From: Shewanella hanedai
Lineage (GTDB): Bacteria > Pseudomonadota > Gammaproteobacteria > Enterobacterales > Shewanellaceae
DNA length: 64,000 bases
Direction: 5' to 3'
Assembly (NCBI RefSeq): GCF_007197645.1
Contig: NZ_VKGK01000015.1
Coordinates: 1-64,000, forward strand
The translations under genes were made by a program, and so were the position numbers. The notes under the pieces are model-generated. The model was not told where the DNA came from, did not search any database, and saw only the letters and a program-made list of their open reading frames with translations. Numbering within the stretch: position 1 is the stretch's first letter; every line of letters starts with the position of its first letter. Positions 6,922 through 16,223 of the stretch are shown piece after piece.

Positions 6922-6951
6922 GCCCCGACTTAACCGTTGGGGCTTTTTTTT
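6922..6951 (+). terminator. second tandem terminator, immediately before the endolysin gene
   Basis: The stem GCCCCGAC/GTTGGGGC with a short loop is followed by eight T. It ends 12 bases before the endolysin ATG, so lysis and morphogenesis genes need read-through. This fits control by the Q-like protein at 4846. Confidence 0.75.
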
Positions 6952-6963
6952 GGAGTATTCATT

Positions 6964-7395
6964 ATGCCAAAATTTGGAAAAACATCGACTGCGCGCCTGC
7001 AGTCATGCCATCCCGATCTACAAGCGATATTCACTGTCGTCATCCAGTCGCTCGATTGCTCGATATTCTGCGGCCATAGAAATAAAGCAGATCAACAACA
7101 GGCATTTAATGCCAGTTTATCCCAAGTTCAATTCCCTAACAGTAAACACAATTCAATGCCGAGTATGGCGACGGATGCCGGCCCCTATTTTACAGAGCTC
7201 AAAAATACGGACTGGGAAGATATAAAGGCGTTCGCCACGTTTGCAGGGTATGTGAAGCGGGTTTCACACGAGCTGTTAGCGCAAGGCGTGATTACACATC
7301 ATATTCGTTGGGGCGGTGATTGGGACGGCGATGGCCGAACTTCAGACCAAACATTTCACGACTTACCCCATTTTGAACTGATAAAGGTGAACTGA
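6964..7395 (+). CDS. phage endolysin, M15-type peptidase
   Basis: A 143-residue protein; the ATG at 6964 follows TGGAG, and an earlier in-frame start at 6937 would lie within the terminator. The sequence has the zinc-peptidase layout of the M15/VanY-like endolysins. It has SKHNSMPSMATDAGPY (ligand His and Asp), then IRWGGDWDGDGRTSDQTFHD and LPHFEL (ligand His). These enzymes cut the L-Ala-D-Glu or D-Ala cross-bridge peptides of murein to release virions. No signal peptide is present, so export depends on the holins encoded next. It is the first gene of the lysis and late operon. Confidence 0.85.
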   Translation: MPKFGKTSTARLQSCHPDLQAIFTVVIQSLDCSIFCGHRNKADQQQAFNASLSQVQFPNSKHNSMPSMATDAGPYFTELKNTDWEDIKAFATFAGYVKRVSHELLAQGVITHHIRWGGDWDGDGRTSDQTFHDLPHFELIKVN

Positions 7396-7396
7396 G

Positions 7397-7885
7397 ATGA
7401 ACCTATTAACTAAAGTAGCTGACTTCTTCACTGGTGGGCTAGGCTCGACCATCGTCGATACCGTTAAAGATTACTTCCCGCCATCGATGAGCGATCTTGA
7501 AAAAGCTGAGTTGGCGGCTCGTATTAAGGATGCTGCAGATAAACAAGCCAATGAAGCGGCCCGTTTAGTGAATGTAGCCCAAGCCGAATTTAACCTTCGC
7601 ATTAAAGATTTAGAAGGCACAGCCAAAGATTTAAATAATGTGCGATTTGTCGGCCCAATTGTCATCTTCCTGCGCGGTTGTCAGCGACCCGTTTGGGGCT
7701 ACGCCACGCTATATATGAACTTTATGGTCTTCAGTGGTCGATGGCCACAACTTAGCGAGATGCAAGAGAGTGCACTATGGGTGATAAACCTCTTGGTGCT
7801 CGGTTTCTTATTTGGCGAACGGGCCATTAAAAACATCATGCCATTGATTGAACGACTAGTGAAAATCAAATTAGGTCTTCAATGA
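7397..7885 (+). CDS. holin, 3TM family
   Basis: A 162-residue protein one base after the endolysin stop. An N-terminal amphipathic and helical region (ELAARIKDAADKQANEAARL) precedes a membrane part beginning FVGPIVIFLRGCQRPVWGYA and ending LLVLGFLFGERAIKN. This fits the holin family typed on gene transfer agents (GTA_holin_3TM), which usually ends its membrane part with FGxRxxxK. It would form the inner-membrane pore that lets the endolysin out. The next small membrane protein overlaps it by 4 bases. Confidence 0.7.
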   Translation: MNLLTKVADFFTGGLGSTIVDTVKDYFPPSMSDLEKAELAARIKDAADKQANEAARLVNVAQAEFNLRIKDLEGTAKDLNNVRFVGPIVIFLRGCQRPVWGYATLYMNFMVFSGRWPQLSEMQESALWVINLLVLGFLFGERAIKNIMPLIERLVKIKLGLQ

Positions 7886-8220
7886 TGCCCGATAATCACG
7901 TCCCAATTATCAAACAGGTTATCGACCTAGGGTTTGGCTACATTTGGTTTATTTTTTTAGCCGTTTGGGGCGGTACCGTGAATTACATCATCCGACTAAA
8001 AAGGGATAAATCCACTGCGTTTAGCATTGTCGAATTGCTCGGTGAATGGGTGATTTCAGGATTTTCAGGCCTGTTAACCGCATTTATCTGTGCAGAGATG
8101 GGCCTTTCATTCATGTATACCGCCGCATTGGCCGGAATAGCCGGTCATATGGGCGGTCGTGGCATTTATCTATTAGAGCGTGTGATAAGAAAGCGTATTG
8201 GATTACCTGGTGGAGAATAG
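7882..8220 (+). CDS. LydA-like phage holin
   Basis: A 112-residue membrane protein with about three hydrophobic segments: FGYIWFIFLAVWGGTVNYII, ISGFSGLLTAFICAEMG and YTAALAGIAGHMGGRG. The pattern resembles the LydA holin family of phage P1. It starts within ATGATG overlapping the upstream holin stop, and its own stop shares a base with the GTG start of the terminase small subunit. Two holin-like genes in a row suggest a holin plus a modulator or antiholin; which is which cannot be told from sequence. Confidence 0.65.
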   Translation: MMPDNHVPIIKQVIDLGFGYIWFIFLAVWGGTVNYIIRLKRDKSTAFSIVELLGEWVISGFSGLLTAFICAEMGLSFMYTAALAGIAGHMGGRGIYLLERVIRKRIGLPGGE

Positions 8221-8954
8221 TGTCGAGCAAATGGGTTTCACTACAAGCGGAGTTTCTAATCGCCCATGCGCAAACAAAGATAAAAGCTAAAGATTGGTGC
8301 GACAGTAAGAACCTCAACTACGAGACGGCAAGACGCTACATTAAACCCCAGAAGCCACAGCCTAAGGACAAAGCTAAAGCTGACTCAGTTCCTGCAGTGA
8401 AGGCTGCAAATGCTAAAAAGTTAGGGGTTTCCGCAAAGCTAGGTGCCCCGTTCGGTAGCCAAAACGCACTTAAACACGGTGGTTACTCTAAATATTTTAA
8501 AGACCCGGCGCTTGGTGTACTCGTTGAAGCCACCACGCTTGATGATGAGCTCGCGCTGTGTCGCTCACGTATTCATCTCGTCATTCAAACCATTGAGGCG
8601 ATACAAGCCCAACTGGATAAACACCCAAGTGTCGAGGTCTCGGCCAGCCTGTTTGATTCATTGTTTAAAGCCGAATTCGCCCTGGATAAAAACATTGCGC
8701 GGGTTGAGTCCATCACTAAAACACTGTCCACGATTGAGCTGGATAACCTCAATCAGGGCAAAATCATGGCGGATACCAATCGTAGTATCGAGTTGGCTAA
8801 AGCTGCAGTCGTCAACACTCGGCGAAACGAGGTGCAAACAGAGTTAATCGAACTGCAGGTTATGCAAGCCCGTAAAGACGCAGGAGGGACCAGTAAGCTT
8901 GATGAGTTTATCGATGAGTTGACCGGTGGTGACGTTGATAAGGTCGTGGGGTAA
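8220..8954 (+). CDS. terminase small subunit-like protein
   Basis: A 244-residue protein starting at GTG 8220, which overlaps the previous stop and has GGTGGAG upstream. The longer frame starting at 8046 merely reads through the holin gene. The N-terminal DNA-binding part has IKAKDWCDSKNLNYETARRY, a helix-turn-helix. A GAPFGSQNALKHGGYS segment, often seen in phage small terminases, follows. The C-terminal half is coiled-coil-like. It would recognise the packaging site and regulate the large subunit encoded directly downstream, with which it overlaps by 1 base. Confidence 0.65.
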   Translation: MSSKWVSLQAEFLIAHAQTKIKAKDWCDSKNLNYETARRYIKPQKPQPKDKAKADSVPAVKAANAKKLGVSAKLGAPFGSQNALKHGGYSKYFKDPALGVLVEATTLDDELALCRSRIHLVIQTIEAIQAQLDKHPSVEVSASLFDSLFKAEFALDKNIARVESITKTLSTIELDNLNQGKIMADTNRSIELAKAAVVNTRRNEVQTELIELQVMQARKDAGGTSKLDEFIDELTGGDVDKVVG

Positions 8955-10696
8955 TGCAACAACCCACTACCGCTAAATACTCTCGAGATACGTGGCTTAC
9001 ACCTGATGAGAGAATGGCACTACGCAGTGATGAGGCTGAGCTGTTAAAGCGATGTGCTCCCTATTTAAACTGTTGGTGGTGGCGGGTTAACAACCTCTAC
9101 ATCATTGCTGACGAATACGGCAACGAAGTGTTATTTAGGTGCAGGCCAGCCCAAACCATGCTGTTTGTGTTGATGTGGTACCTCAACATTATTCTAAAAG
9201 CCAGACAGTTGGGCTTCAGCACGGCGATTCAGATATTTATTCTGGACCATGCACTATTCAACGATAACCGCCAATGCGGCGTCATCGCTCAAGGAAAGGA
9301 CGAAGCTGGGGCCATATTCGCTTCTAAAATACTCTACCCCTATGAACGCCTCCCCAGTTGGCTTAAGACTGGCAAAAGGGCAACCAAAAGCAAAACAAGT
9401 ACCGCGATATATTTCGGTAATGACAGTTATGTTCGTATCGCTGTCTCGTTTCGTTCAGGCACGTTACAAGTGCTGCACATTTCTGAATACGGCAAAATTT
9501 GTGCGTTGTTCCCGATACGTGCTGATGAAGTGCAATCTGGCTCACTCAATTCGGTACATACTGGTTCGCTACTCTTTGTTGAGTCAACAGCAGAAGGTGC
9601 CAGTGGCAATTTCTTCGATATGTCCGTTGAGGCCATCGCGTTATTTGAGGCGGGGATCCCGCTTAGTGAATTGGATTTTAAGTTTCATTTCTTCCCTTGG
9701 TTTGATGATCCAAAGTACGTACTACCCGTTTCGGGCCGAGGTTTGACGCTCACCAAGGCACAAGATAAGTATTTCACGTCAGTAGAAGCCGCAATGAAAG
9801 TCACGCTCAGTGATGAGCAAAAGAATTGGTACCTCAACAAGGAACGCTCACAAAAAAGCAAGATGAAGCAAGAGTTCCCATCCACGGCGATGGAGGCCTT
9901 TCTTACTTCTGGCCGTAAGGTGTTCGATGCCGATGATTTGATGCGAGCAGAAGGACGCTGTACCAAACCGTTAATTGTCTATGACGTTGAGCCCGTCACC
10001 GGTAAACGCAAGAAAGTCACCGCCAACGTCGATTTATCATCTAAAGCCTCTGACAAACTGACGCTAGCAACGGCTGGTTATCTCCTCGTGTGGGAATTGC
10101 CCGACGATGATGAGGATTACGCCATCGGCGCTGATGTCGCGGAAGGACTAGAACATGGTGACAGGAGCGCATTTGATATCGTGGCTAAATCAGACGGGCG
10201 GCAGGTTGCGCACTGGTTTGGGCATCTGGATACCAAAAGGTTCGCCAAACTCATGGCCCACATTGGGGAATGGTACAACTGGGCCTATTTAGGTCCTGAG
10301 CGTAATAACCATGGTCATGCGGTACTGCAGGAGTTAGTTGATATCTATCCTGTGAGTCGCATTTATCACGAAGAACATATTGACCGAGAAGATATCGACG
10401 AAGAAACACGTAAGGTCGGTTGGCATACCAGTGCCCAATCCAAGCCTATTTTAGTGTCTGGCTTAGAAGATTTACTGGCCAATGACGCAGACGGTATCCG
10501 ATGGCGCGGCACAGTGGCGGAACTCAATGTGTTTGTGTTCGACAAAAAAGGACGAATGGGGGCGCAAAGTGGCGGCTTTGATGACCAAGTCATGAGTTAC
10601 ATGATCGCCCAAGAAATGCGAGCCCGAATGCCTAAACGCAGAATCATCGATGATTCAAACGCCCCTCATAACCCTAATCACTGGATGGCACGATAA
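8954..10696 (+). CDS. terminase large subunit
   Basis: The packaging motor, 580 residues. The ATPase half has an LKARQLGFST segment acting as adenine-binding/Walker A-type motif, and LHISEYGKI as the Walker B-like strand with the catalytic acid, followed by VESTAEG, the coupling motif. The C-terminal nuclease half starts at YAIGADVAEGLEHGDRSA, with the Asp of the RNase H-like fold. The order and lengths are normal for a phage large terminase. It sits between small subunit and portal, as usual. Confidence 0.85.
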   Translation: MQQPTTAKYSRDTWLTPDERMALRSDEAELLKRCAPYLNCWWWRVNNLYIIADEYGNEVLFRCRPAQTMLFVLMWYLNIILKARQLGFSTAIQIFILDHALFNDNRQCGVIAQGKDEAGAIFASKILYPYERLPSWLKTGKRATKSKTSTAIYFGNDSYVRIAVSFRSGTLQVLHISEYGKICALFPIRADEVQSGSLNSVHTGSLLFVESTAEGASGNFFDMSVEAIALFEAGIPLSELDFKFHFFPWFDDPKYVLPVSGRGLTLTKAQDKYFTSVEAAMKVTLSDEQKNWYLNKERSQKSKMKQEFPSTAMEAFLTSGRKVFDADDLMRAEGRCTKPLIVYDVEPVTGKRKKVTANVDLSSKASDKLTLATAGYLLVWELPDDDEDYAIGADVAEGLEHGDRSAFDIVAKSDGRQVAHWFGHLDTKRFAKLMAHIGEWYNWAYLGPERNNHGHAVLQELVDIYPVSRIYHEEHIDREDIDEETRKVGWHTSAQSKPILVSGLEDLLANDADGIRWRGTVAELNVFVFDKKGRMGAQSGGFDDQVMSYMIAQEMRARMPKRRIIDDSNAPHNPNHWMAR

Positions 10697-10698
10697 CC

Positions 10699-12792
10699 AT
10701 GGTTGATCACGTTAAAGCAAACAAAGAAGGGTTCACTCTGGCTCAGCTAACCCAGATCATGGGTGCGATTGATGCTCAGCCTCAGTGGCGTGGACCTGCT
10801 TCGATTGCATGTGCGTATTATGATGGCGATCAACTCAGCTCCCAAATACGTCAGGTACTACAAGAGCGTGGCCAGCCGGAAATTGTGCATAACATGATAG
10901 GACCCACGATTGACGGTGTATTGGGGATGGAAGCTAAAACTCGAGCTGATTTACTTGTGAGTGCTGATGATGAAGAGGGAGAAGAGTTAGCACAAGCACT
11001 GAACGAGAAGTTTAAAGATGCGTGGCGTCTTGCTAATGCCGACAGAGCTTGCTCTGATGCTTATGCTGGTCAACTTAAAGCCGGGATAGGATGGGTGGAA
11101 GTGAGCCGCAATCCAATCCCTTTTGAAGCGGCTTATCGTGTGAAGTTCGTCCATCGACGGAATATCTGGTGGGACTGGCACGCCCAAGAAATCGATCGCA
11201 GTGATAGCCGTTGGAAGATATATAAGAAATGGGTCGATTTTGACGAAGCGTTAGCGACATTTCCCGATCACAAAGAGGTCCTTCAGCAATCCATCAACCT
11301 GTGGGAAGGCTTTGGCAATTTCGACGACTTCGAGGAAGATAGCCCTGACTTACATGCTGCTTGGCATGATTTTGATAGTTGGGATAGAAAACAGTCTGAA
11401 TGGATGGATCAAGACCGCCAGCGCATTTTACTGCAAGTTGTTATGTACAAAGTTTGGCAGCGTTCACACGTCATTAAACTCAGCGATGGTCGAGTGATTG
11501 AGTATGATCCTAAAAATCAGGTTCATGTCGCAGCGCTACAAAGCGGCAAAGTAAAGCTGAGTTATGCCGCATTTCCAAAAGTCAGAGAGGCGTGGTTTGT
11601 CGGACCTCATCGCATCGTCGATAGACCGTGCAGTGCTCCTGATGGAAAAGACTCATTAATCCCTTTTATCGGTTATCAGAAAGACAGTAGCGGGGAACCC
11701 TACGGATTAGTCAGTCGCATGATCCCTGCACAAGACGGGATCAATGCCCGTATTATCCGGTTAAACTTCTTATTGCAAGCTAGGCGTATTATTGCCGATG
11801 AAGATGCAACGAACTTAAGTGCACGCAAGTTAAAAGAGGAAGTGGAGAAGCCTGATGGCTATATTCCGCTAAATCCAGATCGTAAGAATAAACATTCGAT
11901 AACTGATTCATTCAATGTGCAGAACGATATTGGTATTGCGGCGCAGCAGTTTAGTTTGATGCAGAACGACATGAAGCTCATACAAGACTGTGCAGGCGTT
12001 TATAACTCAATGCTGGGACAGGACAGTAACGCCACATCCGGCGTGGCGATTGCCAATCTTGTGGAGCAAGGTACGACAACACTTGCCGAAGTCAACGACA
12101 ACTTTCATTACAGCCGAAACAAGGTCGCTGGGTTACTACTTGATTACATCATCGAAGATATGATGGACCGAGATAATGTCTCGGTCACGATTAATCGCCA
12201 GGATAAAGCGAGACGTAAGACCATCGTCGTCAATGGTGTCGATGACGATAACCAACGTAGCAATGATGTGGCACGTTTTCGGGGGCACATCGCCTTAATG
12301 CCAGTACAAGCAACACCAACCTATCGTCAACAGCAAGCCAACCAATTAACGCAAGCCATGAGTAAGCTTCCACCAGAGGCGCAGGCTCTAGTGGTCCCCA
12401 TGCTTATTGAGCTGATGGACCTACCCAATAAACAAGACTTCCTCAGTACCATACGCCAGGCATTGAACATTCCTAAGGCACCGGAAGATATGTCGCCTGA
12501 AGAACAGGAAGCGGCCGCCCAAGAGCAGCAAAAAGCGCAACAGATGGAGGCCATGCAAATGGCAGAAATACAGGGCCGATTAGAGAAGGTACAACTGGAG
12601 CGTGGCTTGCTTGAGGCGCGTATTGGCGAGCTGGCAAAGAAAACGGAAACCGAAGCGGTTAAGGACGACAAGATAGTGGCAGAGACGGAGCAAATCATCC
12701 AAGAGATTGACCGCAGTAATGCCGAGGTTGCAGCGATGCGCTCAACGCTAACTCAGAATATTCAATCTCAACTCGATGCCATCGAGGTGTAA
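10699..12792 (+). CDS. P22-like portal protein
   Basis: A 697-residue protein two bases after the terminase. The early segment YYDGDQLSSQIRQVLQERGQ followed by NMIGPTIDGVLGMEAKTRAD resembles P22-type portals, which form the dodecameric DNA entry ring. The last 110 residues are Gln/Glu/Ala-rich and predicted coiled coil, perhaps a barrel extension into the capsid. A terminator follows the gene. The length is close to the 725 residues of P22 gp1. Confidence 0.8.
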   Translation: MVDHVKANKEGFTLAQLTQIMGAIDAQPQWRGPASIACAYYDGDQLSSQIRQVLQERGQPEIVHNMIGPTIDGVLGMEAKTRADLLVSADDEEGEELAQALNEKFKDAWRLANADRACSDAYAGQLKAGIGWVEVSRNPIPFEAAYRVKFVHRRNIWWDWHAQEIDRSDSRWKIYKKWVDFDEALATFPDHKEVLQQSINLWEGFGNFDDFEEDSPDLHAAWHDFDSWDRKQSEWMDQDRQRILLQVVMYKVWQRSHVIKLSDGRVIEYDPKNQVHVAALQSGKVKLSYAAFPKVREAWFVGPHRIVDRPCSAPDGKDSLIPFIGYQKDSSGEPYGLVSRMIPAQDGINARIIRLNFLLQARRIIADEDATNLSARKLKEEVEKPDGYIPLNPDRKNKHSITDSFNVQNDIGIAAQQFSLMQNDMKLIQDCAGVYNSMLGQDSNATSGVAIANLVEQGTTTLAEVNDNFHYSRNKVAGLLLDYIIEDMMDRDNVSVTINRQDKARRKTIVVNGVDDDNQRSNDVARFRGHIALMPVQATPTYRQQQANQLTQAMSKLPPEAQALVVPMLIELMDLPNKQDFLSTIRQALNIPKAPEDMSPEEQEAAAQEQQKAQQMEAMQMAEIQGRLEKVQLERGLLEARIGELAKKTETEAVKDDKIVAETEQIIQEIDRSNAEVAAMRSTLTQNIQSQLDAIEV

Positions 12793-12866
12793 ATGTCAGC
12801 GCATGATTTCAGCGCTCTCGTTAAACAGATAATACCTGACTGTTAATAATCCATAACTTGGTAGAC

Positions 12867-12897
12867 AAAAAGCCGCCTCAATCGAGGCGGCTTTTTT
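12867..12897 (+). terminator. intrinsic terminator after the portal gene
   Basis: The strong stem AGCCGCCTC/GAGGCGGCT with a 4-base loop is followed by six T. It separates the packaging genes from scaffold and capsid genes, so the capsid genes may have a separate promoter in 12898-12980 or depend on antitermination. Confidence 0.85.
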
Positions 12898-12991
12898 GTG
12901 CCTGGTTTTTAAGACACAACTCGCACTGGCAGCGATACGCCTTAACTCTACATTTCGGAACCATCCGATAAATGGTCGATGAGGAAATACA

Positions 12992-14014
12992 GTGGAAAAC
13001 TTTGATGAAATCCTAGCTTCTGGTGATGAAGCCGCAATTGATGCAGCTTTAGAACAAATGGACGTTGATGGTGATGTGTTATTCCAAGCCGATGGTGTGG
13101 AAGAGGACTCAACCACACAATCAGAAGCAAATGAACCAACACCAGATCAAGTTACAGCTAACGAAAGCGAAACCGACGTAGTAAATCCCGACTCGTCATC
13201 GGCGCTACCTGACGTTGTTCCTGCAGAGGCTGACCCTGAACCTGAACAGGGTGAAGCGCAGATCGAATCTAAAAACGGCAAGCACTATCTACCTTATGGC
13301 GTGTTATCAGCCGCGAGAGAGGAAGCTGCAACCGTTAAGACCGCACTTGAGACCAGTACTGCTGAGAATGAAGCGCTTAAACAGCAAGTCGCTAGCTTCG
13401 AAAGTAAGACCAATCTCTACAGTGAACAACTGAAAAGTGCGGGTATCGATCCTAAATTACTGCCCGAACAGATGCTGAATGATCCTGCTGTGATGGACAA
13501 ACTCAAAGAAGATTATCCTGATTTAGGCGAAGTTGTATTCGCACTTGCCGCTCAGTTACGGCAGGTATCAACAAGCCAAGCTACATCCGAACCAGCAACC
13601 GAACCCGATCCACTAGAGGTGGCTTTTTCAGAAACTGCACATTTGCAGTCCTGGCACACAAGTGATCCCGACCGCTGGCAGATGGCCCAACAAATCGATA
13701 ATCGACTCGCTGAAGACCCATCGTTTGAACATACACCCCTTACGGAGCGTTTCGCTGAGGTTGAAAAGCGCGTAATGAGCGCCTTTGGTGATCCTTTGCC
13801 TGTAGCAGAACCTGCAATACAGAGCGAGGCACCGCCAACGCCTATAGCGGCTCCAATCCCGAACTCACCGACAGATATTGGCCATCAAGGCAACGATCTC
13901 AATCCGAATGCTCAACTGCTCGACCAAGATGCGGCCACGATGACCGCTAACATGGCCAGTATGAGTGATGCGGCAATCGAGGCCTTGTTAGCGGATACGT
14001 CGGACTTTTTGTAG
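12992..14014 (+). CDS. capsid scaffolding protein
   Basis: A 340-residue, very acidic protein starting at GTG 12992, preceded by GAGGAAA. The first 100 residues are rich in Glu, Asp and Pro. A helical segment follows (REEAATVKTALETSTAENEA). It lies just before the capsid gene, the normal place for a scaffold that directs coat assembly and leaves before packaging. No protease is encoded nearby. No named family is certain; the call rests on composition and position. Confidence 0.65.
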   Translation: MENFDEILASGDEAAIDAALEQMDVDGDVLFQADGVEEDSTTQSEANEPTPDQVTANESETDVVNPDSSSALPDVVPAEADPEPEQGEAQIESKNGKHYLPYGVLSAAREEAATVKTALETSTAENEALKQQVASFESKTNLYSEQLKSAGIDPKLLPEQMLNDPAVMDKLKEDYPDLGEVVFALAAQLRQVSTSQATSEPATEPDPLEVAFSETAHLQSWHTSDPDRWQMAQQIDNRLAEDPSFEHTPLTERFAEVEKRVMSAFGDPLPVAEPAIQSEAPPTPIAAPIPNSPTDIGHQGNDLNPNAQLLDQDAATMTANMASMSDAAIEALLADTSDFL

Positions 14015-14023
14015 GAATACATT

Positions 14024-15235
14024 ATGACGACAATTACTAAAGCGCAGGCTGCCAAAGCGTTTGGTGCAGCTCTATTTACTCACACACGACGCCAAAATTC
14101 GTTTGTGAATATGCTTACCGGCGCGGCTCCCCAGTCTGCAGGGAAAGACAAGAATCGTGGCAAAAATCAGACAGAGAAAGGAGCACCGATCGTGATGATT
14201 AACGATCTGGCCTCCGTGGCTGGTGACGCGGTGGAAATGGACCTGTTTCATAACCTTAATGGTTTGCCAACCATGGGAGATCGTAAAATTGCAGGTCGTG
14301 GCGAAAGTCTGTCGAAGACGAGTTTTGAACTCAACATTGACCAAGGTCGTAAAATGGTCGATAGCGGCGGAAAAATGAGCCAAAAGCGGACGAAGCATAA
14401 CTTACTCAGCACATCTAAAACGCTATTGGGTAGTTACTTTAACGATCTGCAAGATGAAACGGCGATGTATCACTTAGCGGGGGCGCGTGGCTCATTTGTC
14501 GGTGATGGCATTATCACACCACTTGAAGATCACAGTGAGTTTAGTGAAATGATGGTTAACCCCATTTTAACCCCCACTTATGATCGCCATATTTTCGGCG
14601 GCGACGCTACAAGCCTAGAAAGCCTGGATGCGGCAGATATTATGTCGCTCGACAAACTCGATGATTTTGCGCTTATCTTGGAAGAGCAGGCTAACCCTAT
14701 CAAGCATATTAGCTTTGAAGCGGATCAGATGGCTAACGAATCGCCTTTCTATCTGTTGTTTGTTAGTCCGCGTCAATGGAGAGATTTATGGGCATCGGCC
14801 ACAGAAAAGAAACTGCTCGAGTTGCAATCTCGTGCCATTAAGCGTGGTCAAGGTTTCAATCATCCCGTATTTAAAGGCGATGTGATTATGTGGCGTAACA
14901 TTTTGGTTCGCCAGTACCGTAAGCCAGTGCGTTTCTATGCCGGTGACACGGTGAGTGTGTCTAACAACGATAAGTTAGCAACAACTCAGCTGGTGACAGC
15001 CAGTGTCGATATTGATCGCGCGATCCTACTTGGTGGCCAGTCCATGGCGAATGCATATGGTGGCTCAAGTTCAGGTTCTCATTTCTCAATGACAACAGAA
15101 AAAACGGATCACGGTAATGGCCGTGAAACTGTGATCACGTGGATGAATGGGTGTAAAAAGGTGCGTTTTGCTGAGAAATCGGGTCGCGTCAATGACTATG
15201 GCACCATGATCCTCGATACCGCTGTGACCTTATAG
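14024..15235 (+). CDS. major capsid protein (N4 gp56-like / DUF4043 type)
   Basis: A 403-residue protein directly after the scaffold gene. The N-terminal segment QNSFVNMLTGAAPQSAG, then DLFHNLNGLPTMGDRKIAGR and FELNIDQGRKMVDSGGKMSQ are features of the capsid proteins of the N4 gp56/DUF4043 group, which adopt the HK97 fold. The sequence continues with YFNDLQDETAMYHLAGARGS. It would form the icosahedral shell. Its codon usage and GC content match the neighbouring late genes. Confidence 0.8.
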   Translation: MTTITKAQAAKAFGAALFTHTRRQNSFVNMLTGAAPQSAGKDKNRGKNQTEKGAPIVMINDLASVAGDAVEMDLFHNLNGLPTMGDRKIAGRGESLSKTSFELNIDQGRKMVDSGGKMSQKRTKHNLLSTSKTLLGSYFNDLQDETAMYHLAGARGSFVGDGIITPLEDHSEFSEMMVNPILTPTYDRHIFGGDATSLESLDAADIMSLDKLDDFALILEEQANPIKHISFEADQMANESPFYLLFVSPRQWRDLWASATEKKLLELQSRAIKRGQGFNHPVFKGDVIMWRNILVRQYRKPVRFYAGDTVSVSNNDKLATTQLVTASVDIDRAILLGGQSMANAYGGSSSGSHFSMTTEKTDHGNGRETVITWMNGCKKVRFAEKSGRVNDYGTMILDTAVTL

Positions 15236-15303
15236 GAAAGGTTGTCGTTAACTTGGCGGCACATCGTCGCCATGTCTAATTTTGAAATATTTGGAGAAAT
15301 CCC

Positions 15304-15681
15304 ATGAAAGAAACATTCTACATCGGGGCCCATGGCAACCTTTCCTTGTATGTCGCGAAGGTCATGTTGTCGGGAATGGCGAGCGCTGGCGTAAAAGTGC
15401 TAGCTGAAGGTTTACCTATCGGTACAGAAATCGTCGGTATTCGCCACATCACAGAGAATCTAGGTGCAGGTACGGGGATCAAGGTTGAATTGATTGATGC
15501 TAGTGCAGGCAACACTGAATTGTTAAGTGTGACGACGACCTCTGCTGATTCGGGAGTTACGGCGCTGAACCCTGTCTACATTAGTGATGATGGACCGAGT
15601 GACTTAGTGCTCACCAATACCGGCAGCGAGGCAACCGGGGAAGTGGTTATTCAACTCGAGTATCGATTCAAAGATTACTAA
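15304..15681 (+). CDS. putative capsid decoration or head protein
   Basis: A 125-residue protein immediately downstream of the capsid gene. It is rich in Gly, Ala, Val and Thr, with predicted beta strands throughout and no signal peptide or membrane segment. Size, composition and position fit a small head decoration protein. I do not recognise a specific family. A strong hairpin terminator follows, which may set high expression of capsid and this protein relative to connector genes. Confidence 0.5.
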   Translation: MKETFYIGAHGNLSLYVAKVMLSGMASAGVKVLAEGLPIGTEIVGIRHITENLGAGTGIKVELIDASAGNTELLSVTTTSADSGVTALNPVYISDDGPSDLVLTNTGSEATGEVVIQLEYRFKDY

Positions 15682-15710
15682 CTCAAATCGGTTTATCCAT
15701 TCACACGATT

Positions 15711-15745
15711 AGCCCGGTGCTGTTTATACAGCGACCGGGCTTTTT
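15711..15745 (+). terminator. intrinsic terminator between head and connector genes
   Basis: A long stem, AGCCCGGTGCTGT/ACAGCGACCGGGCT with a short loop, is followed by TTTTTG. It ends 14 bases before the next ATG, so it probably works as a partial terminator or antitermination target within the late operon. Confidence 0.75.
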
Positions 15746-15759
15746 GTTAGGAGAGAATA

Positions 15760-16212
15760 ATGTCAAAGATAGAGATTGTGTATATCGGCAATAAGCCCAT
15801 TAAGAAAGACACGGTAACGTGCTCACGTTTAGTGTTTTCCCGTCATGACCCCGTGGCCGTTGACAATGATGTTGGCCAAAGGTTACTCGAGTATCCGACT
15901 GTTTGGGTGTTAAAAGATAACCTTGGAGAGGTACTGAAAAAACAAGAGCAACAGGACCAGTTATTGGCTGAGGCAAAAGCCGTAGAAGCAGCAAATCAAG
16001 CTAAACAACAAAAAGACGAAAGTTACCTGGTGACAATTAACGACGAAGAAATTGATATTGCTAAATACAGCTCAAGGCAGCTCGATACCTTAGTTGAAGC
16101 AGAGGATTTGGTTATCACCGTCCCCAAGAAACCTGTTCAGCCTTACCGTGATGCAGTGCGTGATAGCTTACGAAATGAAGCTGAGTCAACCGATGCAATT
16201 CGTGGTGAGTAG
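15760..16212 (+). CDS. phage structural protein of unknown function
   Basis: A 150-residue protein between capsid and connector genes, in the same orientation. The N-terminal 60 residues look like a small beta domain (IEIVYIGNKPIKKDTV). A charged helical linker rich in Gln and Lys follows, then a second short domain. Position suggests a head-completion role. I recognise no family. Confidence 0.5.
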   Translation: MSKIEIVYIGNKPIKKDTVTCSRLVFSRHDPVAVDNDVGQRLLEYPTVWVLKDNLGEVLKKQEQQDQLLAEAKAVEAANQAKQQKDESYLVTINDEEIDIAKYSSRQLDTLVEAEDLVITVPKKPVQPYRDAVRDSLRNEAESTDAIRGE

Positions 16213-16223
16213 GAGAGCAACCC

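Noticed and set aside
8046..8219. N-terminal extension of the small terminase frame
   Set aside because: It reads through the LydA-like holin gene in another frame; GTG 8220 has a proper ribosome-binding site.
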